From: Euleptes europaea
Lineage: Eukaryota > Chordata > Lepidosauria > Squamata > Sphaerodactylidae
Direction of reading: 5' to 3'
NCBI RefSeq assembly: GCF_029931775.1
Contig: NC_079323.1
Coordinates: 32,010,882-32,074,881, forward strand
DNA length: 64,000 nucleotides
The position numbers were made by a program, and so were the translations under genes. The notes under the pieces are model-generated. The model saw only the letters and a program-made list of their open reading frames with translations. It did no database searches and was not told the origin of the DNA. Positions 24,201-36,200 of this stretch are shown piece after piece. Numbering within the stretch: the first letter of the stretch is position 1; the number at the start of each line of letters is the position of its first letter.

Positions 24201-27200
24201 CTGGGTAGGAAGGTTTAGTAAAGCATATCCCAAAGATCCCAGGCGTCCAGCTAAAAGATCAAGTAACAAGCATCTGGAAAGACCTCTCTCTGCCAGAGAT
24301 TCTGGAGATCAGCTACAAGTCACAACAAACAATACTGAGCTGAATGGACTTATGGTGTAATCCAATATAAAGCAGGTTCATATATTCACTGATGATTTCT
24401 ATGAATATGTAGGCCATGTGATATGTTGCAATAGCATTTAAAGGCCAGTTAGTCTACAGTAAACTTAAAAGACCGTTGGTTCTTGTAGGTTATCCGGGCT
24501 GTGTAACCGTGGTCTTGGAATTTTCTTTCCTGACGTTTCGCCAGCAGCTGTGGCAGGCATCTTCAGAGTAGTAACACTGAAGGACAGTGTCTCTCAGTGT
24601 CAAGTGTGTCAGTGTCAAGTGTGTCAAGAGACACTGTCATTCAGCGTTACTACTCTGAAGATGCCTGCCACAGCTGCTGGCGAAACGTCAGGAAAGAACA
24701 TTCCAAGACCACGGTTACACAGCCCGGATAACCTACAAGAACCAATGAACTCTGACCATGAAAGCCTTCGACAATATTTTAAAAGACCGTGTCGAGGGTC
24801 TTCCACAGCTGGCTTTTGGTGCCCTATGATCAGTGGTAGTGTTGAACCACTCCTAAGGCATTCACTCCCATCTGGACTGGAACACAGATCTTAGGTATAA
24901 GGGTTACAGAATCTCAAATTATCAGAATGACATGCAAATCCGTTTCATCCAGTGATAAAAAAGAGCTTCAAATCAGCTTACCTGCTACAAAGATGACACA
25001 TGTACGGCCATATAAAGAACTCATTGTGACAAGCAAGACAAACCTGTTAGGGGGTGGGAAGTGACAAGTGAGTTGTCCGGTTTTTGCAATACAAGATGAT
25101 AAAATCCCTAGAAGTTCCAACTTAGTGAAACTGCACTTAGATCAGCAGCATACTCTACAGCTTAATTTCCAATTAGTTTCCCCATGATTTTTATTGAAGA
25201 CTCCAAAAAGGATCACTTCAGGGCTGGCAGCTTCTTTCTCAACCCCAGTGGGTGCTGGCAACTGCACCGACAACAAGTTCGAACAAAACCTTACTGTGGT
25301 AAGCCAAGAGTGAAGCTTCCATCTAAAAGGGGGTGAGAAACAACTTGGTTCCAAACAGGGTTGCCATTTGCCTGTTTCTTGTGAATGCTCTCCCAGCACC
25401 CAGGCCAGTAGGAGAAACAGTGGGGAGGTGGACATGGGGTAGTGCACCATGTTGACATTGCATCCAGGTGAAAACTCAGCCGAGACTCTGGAAAAACTAT
25501 GGTAATACCATGGAATTTCTACAGTGTCGGCTGTCATCACGTCCACCCCTTAACCTGCCCGGAAGGTTCCCAGGGATGCCAGGTATCCCTGGCTCCAAAG
25601 GTGAGCCTGTAACTAGGCCTTATGTGCTTGCCAGTAAAGTAATAAGAGTTTTACTTGTTCCAGCCCCTTCTTCCGAGTGCTTTCTGACACAGACAAACGT
25701 AAACAAGATTTTCTGTCTGGAGCTTCGCTCTAACACTAGGAAGTCCTTTATTCCAAGTTAAAAACCTCACTATGCCCTTTTAGCTTTCACAGGCCTGTTC
25801 CAGGCTGCAGGTCTCTTGACTGCCTCTCTATTTTCCCTCTCCTCAGGAAAAGGGCAACTGGTTTTAGGTCAAAGTCAGGGGCTGTTAAGAGATTGAGTCT
25901 CTATGAAATTCCATTAAAATATGCAAGCACCATAAGTGTTTGATACCTATAAAAGATCAAACTCTTAATCAGAAGCCTGGGTGAACTGAAATGTTTCAGC
26001 CTGGCACCTAAAAGAAAGTAAGGTAGGTGCCAAGCAAGCCTCAAAGGGCCGGGCCTTCCATAAGCAAGGAGCCACCACTGAAAAAGTCCTGTCTATCATT
26101 GCCACCCACCTCCCCTCTGACGCAAGGGCTCAAGAGAAAGGGGTTTATGAGGCAGACCTTAACTGGTGGGCTGGACAATATTGAAGGAGCCAGTCCATTA
26201 AATCCCATTTGGACTCCTTTGGATTGAACCTTTAGGCTTGTTCTGGTAACTATGGAACCAGGATTAGTGTTATTTATCATGCTTGGAAAGTGAGAGCACT
26301 TTGTTTAAACAAAGTGGGTTTTTTAAAAAAAAAATGACTAATTTTGTAGTCAAGAATTTGGAAGTTTAAATGACGTAATCCGGTTTACAAGATAAAGTGA
26401 TATTTCCAGAGGAAACAACGGATACAGGAAGAGATAATTATGTTCCTTTGAATTACCTGTGACCTTGAAGATCTACTGTCTCTTTGGCAGGAATCCTCCA
26501 TTCCAGCCACATGTTCTGCATATCTTGTTCCCATCAAGTCTGCAATGGTTGGTAATGACCATCTTGTAGATGGCTTCTGACTGCAGGTAGACAACTAGGA
26601 ATGAAGCCAAGAAATTACAGCTTTGTTTGCCATGTTTTTTTAAGCTAAAACAGAAAGCCACCCCCTGGTATTGGTGAAATAGGATCTGATCATTTCTAAT
26701 GTATTAATATATTTGGACTAGCATGTCCAGCAATTTAAGCTAAGCACTCTAGAACAACTAAGCAACTTCATCTGCAGGTGTAACAGAGATAGACTGAAGC
26801 CACCTCCAAGCCTGAATAAACCTCCAAGCCTGTATAAACCTCAGATGTGTACTCTCCGCATGTCTGTGTAAGTATCGTCAAGTCACACCTGACTTATGGC
26901 TACCCAGCTATTAAAGCTTCAGCAAAGCCAGTTTGTCAGATCCCCTATGAGATACAGCTCTTCCACTGTGGGTTCTCTGCAAAAAGCAAGCAACGTATTT
27001 TGATACTCTGAGGTGTCAGCAGAAATGAATTATTAAGAGTGGTGTGTCATTACTGCTAGTGAGAGAAGTTAATATGAAGAGATACTCCAAACCTGCAACC
27101 CCACTCATCAAGAAGACATATTGCAAGGAAATTGTACAGAATTTTTGTTTTTATTACAGTACCTCATGGTAAGAAAAAAAATACCTTAAGTTCTGGATCG

Positions 27201-30200
27201 GACTGGATGCAACTCAACCTTGGCTTTTTAGCTTTCGAAACAGCTATGTTTGTACCAACGTTTTTGTCAAGGAAGGTATCGCATGGAGTATTCAAGGGTA
27301 TCTTGCAAAAGTCTTCTGAAAAGGCACACAATACATCATGAGGCAACGAAAGGGTGCGTATAAACAAAGCAAACAAAATTAGCCACAGTTTTAAGTACAA
27401 ATTATATAGTATTACATTTTAATTTTTTTTTTTTATGGTGCCCTGAGCCTGACTGTGGGCGGAGGGGGGCAGGACAGAAACAAATAAATCATTTGAACCA
27501 CTAAGTTGCTTTAGTCAAAGTTCACATCAAGGGTATACCTTTTTGTTTGTTTTTACTTTTCTGTGCAGAGACTGGTCGAAGCTTTGGGGGATTTTTCACT
27601 TCCATCATGAGCTGATCATGTAGACTGGGTGTTGGGCAGACTCTCTCTTTCAGCTGCCGTGTTGATACCTGCCCAACAAAGTCAGATTTGTCACAAAATT
27701 GTTGAAAAGCCATTATAAGCCTATGCTGTTGAGTAAGGTGCTGGCAGTGCAATCCTAAACAGTATTGCCACCTTCTCAGCCTATTGGGGTCAAAATGTAT
27801 TCAGGACGGTCTAACTCTGCTTAGAATTGCACTGTCAAGGAGAAGCAATTTTACATCTCTAGCAAACAAAACATATGTAGCTGTTATAATGTCCTGCATG
27901 AATTAAAAGCCCACATTTAGGAAAAAGATTAAAAAACTGACTTGGTTTGTCAAAATGCAAACAGAGTAGATCAAGACACTCCTTCAGGTTTCCCTGTGAC
28001 AAACCACTGCTCTTTCTACAATGGGAAAAATTATCTCACCTTTAAATTGTTATATTTATATCCTACTTTGCCATTGAATACTCTACAGCTATCACAATTA
28101 CTGTAACCCAAAACAGAATTTGTTATATGCACTCATTGCAGATGGGAGAATACTAGGGATGAGAGTCCTTGATGAAAATTTCTTTTTTTTAAAATAAATT
28201 TTATTGGTTTTTTAAAACTATAAATTCTTCATAATTTTAACAACAATGTAAAAATAATGTCAAAATCACAATTACACCAATTATTGTCTTAATTTCCAAT
28301 AAACATAAAAAATAAATCGACTTCCCCATCACCTCCATCTACCTCTTGATTAAGTGTTACTATCCTTCGTTAACATATTCTGATCCTAATATTAATCTCA
28401 TTCTAAAGTTTCATGTTATATAAAATTTTACATTCTGGATCAAAGTAACCTTCCATTTTTCCCAGATCTTGTACATTGTCACAATGATTCATCCAAGCCT
28501 CCCATTTTCCCTAAATTCTCCAACTCCACCAGTTCTAACATTTAAATGATTTAATCCCTTTATTCTGAAACATTTGTCCCTTTCCATTTGGCTGCATAAG
28601 ATGATCTTGCAGCCATTATAACATAAATGTAATCATGCTAAGTAACATCATCTCCAATATTTTAGGGATATTTTTCTGTTTAATCAATCTTATTCCATTG
28701 TAAATCATATCCCAAATCCATATCACAAGTCCACCCCTTATAAAAAGGGAAAAGAAAAAACCAGTATCCTTACTACATTCCAACATTTTCTTTGAAATGA
28801 TAATCACATTAATATTGATAACTCCAATATACATTTATATCACATCGGTAGTCTATATAAGGAGGACTTGTTTACATAATCCCAAAATGATGTCTAAATC
28901 TTAATTCCACTACACCGTAAATAGCCATGCCACCCATCCACACTGTCAAAGCCTTCCAATCCAGCAATCATATTTAAACCAGTCCTTTAACCATGGTCTA
29001 ATACTTCCTTCTGCAACTGAAATAAGTCAGTCAGGTATGGGAACAGGATCTCTTTATTCTCTCTCATTTCCTCAGGCAGGTTGTGTAAGCAAAATAATTC
29101 TTTCTGGCCTTCATCTCTGTCATGGCTTCAATCTGTTTTCCTTGACCTGCTCTCTTCTTCCTTATATCCACACATCCTTCCATAACTTTTTTAGATGAAA
29201 AGTCCATTTCTTGCATGTCTGTTCTCATTGTCACAAGCTGGTTACCTTCTAGGACTTCTGTCTTGTTCTTTGTATCCTTGTATTCTTCCATAACTTTTTT
29301 GACAGAAGAGTCCATTGCTTGCATTTCTGTATTGGTAGCCATCATTTGAACCTTCATATCTTTTATGTCTTCTGTAACCAGTTCCAACTTCTGATTACAT
29401 ATCTGTGATGATTGGTCAAGAGTCATCATCATTGAAATCAGTTGAGCCATCTGTGTTGATATCTGTTTTAATTGTTTAATTGTCGCCTCAGAGTGTTTAG
29501 CAAACATGTCCTGCATTTTTTTTTCCATGGTTAAATTCTGTAAAGTTTCCTTTAATTTCATAAAGGCAGGGCTATGAATTAAGCCAGATCAGGGAGAGGT
29601 TCCAGACATTTACATAAGTAACTTAGTTAAAAAATTGATGGTCGTCTAGCAGGAGTCCATTGCATGTAGTTAATAAAGAATATTTCATTGACCAGCTTAA
29701 TATTTTTTTCGGGTTGAAGAAATAAGTATTTAGACTTAAAATAACTTTTTAAAGTTGAAAATACCAACGAGTTTTACCAGACGCTCTAGATCGGCAGAAC
29801 CAGGAAGTATTCCAGGAATTACCTCATCGCGGACCTTCTATCGTCTCTTCTCTATGGTTGTTACCTTCAGGAATGGTTTTAGCGTAACACGAGTAAGACG
29901 AATTTCCGGTCCTACAACCTACTTCCTGTTGATTTGCTTGCAGAACAATAGAGAGGGATATTGAATGAAGCACAGAGTCTTCCGGTCCAAGATATCCTCA
30001 TTGTTGTAAACGTGGCTGGAGGACCTTTTTTACACCGGGCAAATTCTCAAAGGTTTCTCCCTCCCCTTCGGATTGGCAGATCTTAAGTCAATCATTCAAG
30101 CTCGTTGTTTTAGTTTAAGCTGATCAGTTTGATAAGGCTCCTGTTGCTTTGTCTGATGGATCTCATGCAGCAAAAACATCCAGTTCAATTAAGGGAGGAA

Positions 30201-33200
30201 TACGGTTACCAGGAATGTTTTCTTCTACCCCCTGTTATTCGATAACGCCAGTGAAGAACGAAAGATTCTTATCTACTCACTTGGGCATCTGGAGGTGAGG
30301 TTCTGATCTTAATGTAGTCCTTATGATGTTTATAAGGTGCTGGAGGGTAGAGTCTAATGCCGAAGTTGCGCTCTGGCGATTTCAATCCCTTTGTGCCCAC
30401 GGGATCAACGTCTGAATCTCCGGGGGACTTATTGAAGCTCCCTCGGAGTATTCAGGAGATCAAACCGCATGAATGGCTGCAGGGAATTCCTGCTTCCCAG
30501 CCCACTTGCAAGGGCTGGATTGGGGTGCGGTAGATCACCCCAAATTACACGCAAACTTGGATTCCCCCCAGGAGCCCCTGGGAGGACGTGGCACTCAGCT
30601 CAGCGTCAGCACCGGAAGTCCTTGATGAAAATTTCAAGCGCTAGATTTGACTATTCCCTTGGCTACTATTATTCTAGATACACTTTCAGCAGGAGCAGCT
30701 GATGGGGAAAAATTAAGGGATGTTTTTTCTTAGCTGTTCCCTGTGTTGTTGACAGATGGCCGTATTAGGAGCCCAGCTCCCCCAGAAAAAAGCAATAGCA
30801 GAACCAGTATAAACAAATATCAAAGAGTGGCTTTTGGGCAACCTCCAGTCCTTAATTACCATCTCACAATCTAGTCCTTTCTATAGAATACCTACTATAC
30901 TGTTGACACAAGTGGTCTCTTCATGCCTTCAAACACCAAAAATGACAGGTGTGCTTTGGACAGAAACTCAAAATACACGTAGTTGTCACTTTGTGGGCAA
31001 TACTGGCTATTGTTTTGCTTCCCCTCCTTCTGATAGTCGCCACCACCGCTTCAGGTAAAATCCAGCCCCCTCCTTGTCGCATGGTTGCCCAAAGACAACC
31101 TCACAGGGGTATCGCTCAATAGCAGGTCAGGGAGCCAGGCAGGTGGGTAAAGACTTGTGCAGACTCTCTCAAGTTAAACAAGACTTTATTTCGACAAGGG
31201 ACAAATTCGGTGTTGCAAAGGTCGGGACCTAGGCACACTAAGACATCTTTTCCCCTTCTTCCTAGCCATGTAGAAGCCTGGGCCTCTTTCCATCATCATA
31301 ACTATCAAGGCATCTCTTGTCCACCAACACACCTCTCATCTATAGAAGTATCTACTATAGTGTTGACACAAGTGATCTCTTCATGCCTTCAGGCACACAA
31401 ACACATAAAAAACATGCCAACATTAAGACTCAGGTGTGCTTTGGACAGAAACTACACATTTTACCCCTATATCCCAATATTATCTCTAAAAACATTTCAA
31501 GCAAACTGCCATCTTTGCTGGTGACAAAGCTTGCCAGTACCACAAGAATATTGTGCTGGAGTGGAGGAGAGCATGAGCCAAGTATTACCATCGACTGACA
31601 CCCATCTACTCTCCCCAAGCTTTGTTTTTTTAAATGCTGTGCTCCTGTAAGGACAATGTTGAGGGTTTCAACCATTTCTAGAAGTTTTGCCTCATATTTT
31701 TGCCGCCTCATACATTGTGCTAAGGATACCAGCTCCAAAAACCCTGGCATCTGTTAGACGCAGTGTTCAAGATTACCTAAATCATCATCCGTCTTCTTAC
31801 TTTGGCTCTCAAATACATGCAATGGAATAAAGCTGAGGGCCTCTTTCTCTAGGGGACGGGGTTCTATGAGAAGGTCACCAAAGCTAAAATGATGTAACAC
31901 TTTTTAAAAAATGGTTGGGTTGATACAAGATGGCAGTAGTTAGTTTAAACACAGTAAATGTGGTTTGTGTCACAAGGACCATATTTTGAAGAGAGCCATA
32001 TCAGCAAGCTCTCTCACCTTTACACAGTACACTTCAAAGTATGATGCGCTCCAGCAAAAAGTGGGGGAAAGGTGCATAATAAAATAGGTGTTTTCAGACC
32101 ATGGACCAGACACATTGGTTTGAGAAACCGTTCACGAATATAGACTGGATTTAACCAAACAGTGGCTTAAAAGGTACGAAGCCAAAGTTCTGCCAGCTGG
32201 CCAATAATACTCACCTTATGGAGAGTGTAGTGCTTATTTTTGATATCATCTACTACTGTGTTATACCGAGAGCAGGTACACTGTTTCAGAGGAGGCCTAG
32301 GCTGCGGGTGCTCCATGGCCTCGTGGAGCCGCGCACCCTTTTGCAAACCACCGAGTACATCTTGCCATAAGTCAGCCTAAAAAAGGAAGCCCAGATTAAA
32401 GAACACATCTTAAGCCTGCCAAGATGGTACCCGGCATTTAATATGACACATTGACTGCTGAAATCAAAGTGTTGTACATTCAGAAAACCAGGTTGGAGTT
32501 CATTACTTAAACTTGGCTCTGCACTGCCATAAATACAAGAGCATGCATAACAGCTGTATGAACAGGAAGTATGCATTACAGCAAGCTATTGCATTAAAAG
32601 ACAAACAATTCTTTAGACTCTACTAAAAAAAAATGGGTTGCTCTGCACTGCAAGAAGCGCAATATCAGCAGTATATCTACAGCAGGCTGTAGGGGAGGTG
32701 CTGTGGCTCAGTGGTAGAGCCTCTGCTTGGCATGCAGAAGGCCCCAGGTTCAATCCCCGGCATCTCCAGTTAAAGGGACTAGGCAAGTAGGCGATGTGAA
32801 AGACCTCTGCCTGAGACCCTGGAGAGCCGCTGCTGGTCGGAGTAGACAGTACTGAGTTTGATGGACCAAGGGTCTGATTCAGTATAAGGCAGCTTCATGT
32901 GTTCATATGTTCAGGCAACAGATACCAGCCCCCGACTAGCCTAATCCACGTAAGGAGTGATCAGCCTTTTCTTTCCTAATAAAAAGGGAAGTCATAACTG
33001 AACTATCCCTTGAAGGAAACTAATGACAGCCACACAAATACCCATCATTTGTATACATAGCACTGCAGATTGCACAGAACCACAGGGAAAGAGGCATATA
33101 TAGGAATAGCTTTGCAGATGCTGGCCAGCTCCCTGGGTAGGTTGTATTCTAGGATGGTTGGTTGATGCTTTTGTGGAAGCTAATGAAAGGGTGATATGAA

Positions 33201-36200
33201 TCACTCAGCAGCTTTCAGAATAAAAGAGCCTAAAAGTTACAGGAGGAGTGGTATAGAAGCAGCTGAACACTGGTGGGCATTCAAAATGTAATGAGAGCAG
33301 AGAGCCTGACCTGGAAACTGTGGTTCAGCCTTGAAGGAAGCCTGCACAAGTTGGTGCCTGGGAATCTGATACAGTTTGCATGCACATATTTTACAAGGGT
33401 GTATTTACCCGTCAGTGCTCTGCTTTGCACAAAATATTTTAAAGATGCTCATTTCCATCACTTGGGAAAGTAGGCAGTGCACATAAGAGATTGAAGTGGG
33501 TATATAACTGGGCCAACTTTGGTTGGTAAATAAGCTTTCTAATTTGAGTTTTGACCAATTCAGTGTGAACGTTTTATATGGAAAAATGAATTTGAAACAA
33601 GCCAATGGCTAACCATACCCAATCATTAGCCTTCTGCCTTGGACTGCAATCTTCCACATCCATTCTTCCCAAATACTGAAAGAGATGAGAACACCTTTGT
33701 CATTTGTTTGTTCTATAGAAGCTGTTAAACTATGTGCCTTCCTATCCCCCTATACAACTTTTCTTCCAACTTCAAAAGAAAGGTTATGGCAGAATGAAAA
33801 TGTTGAGATGGAGGAAAACGACAAGTGGACACTACATCTGCATCCCAAAATACCTCTTTGCAACTCTGTATGGTCAACATGAGCTTCTGAAGTTCTCTGT
33901 ACTCAGCAAAGAGCACTTGGCAGATCACTGTGTAATGATCGGCAGCTTCAGAAGGCTTGAGAAAGTGATCTTCACAGATCTGAAATGGAAAGGCAGCAGT
34001 CATCTCTGGATTCCTGCTGAAAGGATTTATAATGAAACAAAATACAGAGTTCAAGTTTGTCCAGATTCCAAAATACTGGACATCATAAAGATGAAAAGGA
34101 GGTGAAAATTTCTAATCATAGGGAGCCAGGCTGGTAGTATCTATAGCTTTCTCATGCTATGCTGTCTGCTGATTACCAGACAGGCATGAAAGGAACATAA
34201 TTCCATCATGAGCCTTCTATTTTGGAAAGAAAACTCCTACATCCAACTTTCTAGTGCACCATAAAACATCCAGCCTTAAGACATTACCATTTGTTGAGAC
34301 AGTTAGGAGTGCACACAATTGAAGTATGTACCATGCACATACATGGATTTTCCTTCGCTTCTTGTCTAAGGGGAAATAAGAACACATAATATAGTCCAAA
34401 TTTGCTCTTCCCTCCCTATTTTTCCATTGCAAAAAACTACTGTAATTTTCCAGGACAAACCAGTTTTCCTACTCTAAAACTTGAGATTTAGTCACAGCAA
34501 AAATGAATGCCAAAAGGTGTAGCTAGATTATAAAAATAAAAGCAAAACCTTGATGACATCCTGGAAAGTGACTGCTGGCTTTGTTGCCTCTAGATTCAAC
34601 TTCAGCATGAAGGATATTAGCTTCTCCAAGGACTCACTCAACTCTCTCTCCATATGGCTCTCAATTCCCCAGTCCAGAGCTTTATAGACCAACTTTCCCA
34701 GTAGTTCTGTGAGCTATAAAGACAGTTCAGAGACCCTCTTCATTCAAAGAACCAAGATCAAATTAAGGCATAAATAAAAAACCAGGTAACTAGTTCCATA
34801 GAGAACTCTCAAGTATTAGCCTTTCCAATCATACTCAACCACAATTTCACCCACGCCTACAAGGAAAGGATGGCATGGGTCAGCAGGACAGAACAATTCC
34901 CGAATTTAATTTCTGCCCATAGAAGCAGTTGATTGATAGTACTTGTTTCTTCCCCAAAGGAAAGAGCCAGTCAGAGCTTCCCTACAGAGAGTACAAAGTA
35001 CAAAGAGAGTTTAATACGGTCCAAGACCAGCATAAAAACATACCAGATATACATACATAACACATATAAAAGTGCATCAAGTGTGAACCCCTATACCATC
35101 TTACAATCTCTCACTCATAAAAGCCGTTAAGCGCTTAATTAAAAATATTACATGTTTAAAATTAGTATAAATATAAATATAAAATTGCTCAACCATTAAG
35201 TTCAACCCATGCACGCCTGGTCCTCATTGCTTGCCACCCAAATTTGGCCACTTTAAAAGTTATCTCCATATCTTTGTCTGAGAGCATGTTAAAAAGACTA
35301 AAGCCTCTGGATCGCCCTGGGAGGTCCGATAATACAGAAAGAATGGCTTCTCGTATCTTGTTGTAGATTTTGCATTCAAACACAACATGCTCGAGGGTCT
35401 CAGTACTCCCATCAGAGCAGGGGCATAATCGTCCTGCATATGGTATCTTTTTGTATCTCCCTTCCAAGACGGCTGAAAGGAGTGCGTTACAACGCATCAG
35501 GGTGAAAGCCCTCCTGTATTCTGGCCTATCTAAGTGGGAAAGGTAAGACATCGGGACCACGTTGGTAAGAGTGCTGCAATTGTAGCACATGTTTTTGATT
35601 CTGCTGAGGTCATGCTGCCTTTCCACGTCCAGAACTCTTTGCCTGATCAGGGCTCTGGCCTGTGGATAGTCCATTGATAGGAGCAGATATTGTGAGAGAC
35701 CATAGTAGCCTAGTTTTTTCATCAGATTTTTCAACCAGGGGGAAACAAAAGTGTCATATAAAATTAAGTTACCAAGTCCTTTGGGACGTGAAGCTATTTT
35801 GAGCCAATAGGATATCGAGACAATCCACATCCTTGCTTCAATCGTTACTTCCCCTGTCTCCATTCGAATTGCAGCATTAGATACACTGGGAGGGACTTGT
35901 AGTACAGCCCTCAGGAATTTGGATTGGATTTTCTCCAACCTGGAGTAATTTGCTGTGTTAATAAGCGGCCCCCCATATAACATTTGGGAAAGGGTTTTGG
36001 CTTTATATAACTTAACAGCAGCTGTTACCGAGCGTCCTCCCTTTGTCCAGAAAAATTTTAATATAGCTGCGGCACTTTTTTGGGCATTGGCGGAGACATG
36101 GGCTATGTGGGAATTCCTTAATCCTGTTGCCTGAAAGACCACACCCAGGTATTTATAGCCGTGTACCTGCTCTATCTTTATCCCATTCAGACTCCAGGAG

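Noticed and set aside
24477-24778. A microRNA precursor from the long hairpin
   Set aside because: The arms are far longer than a miRNA hairpin and belong to a mobile element; no evidence of processing can be seen.
24550-24894. A 114-codon open frame over the foldback element
   Set aside because: It reads through the two arms of a palindromic repeat and has no independent support.
25142-25546. A 134-codon minus-strand open frame as a Spire exon
   Set aside because: It does not resemble any Spire segment, and its frame is not bordered by splice sites that fit the neighbouring exon phases; at most a 33-nt part could be an exon.
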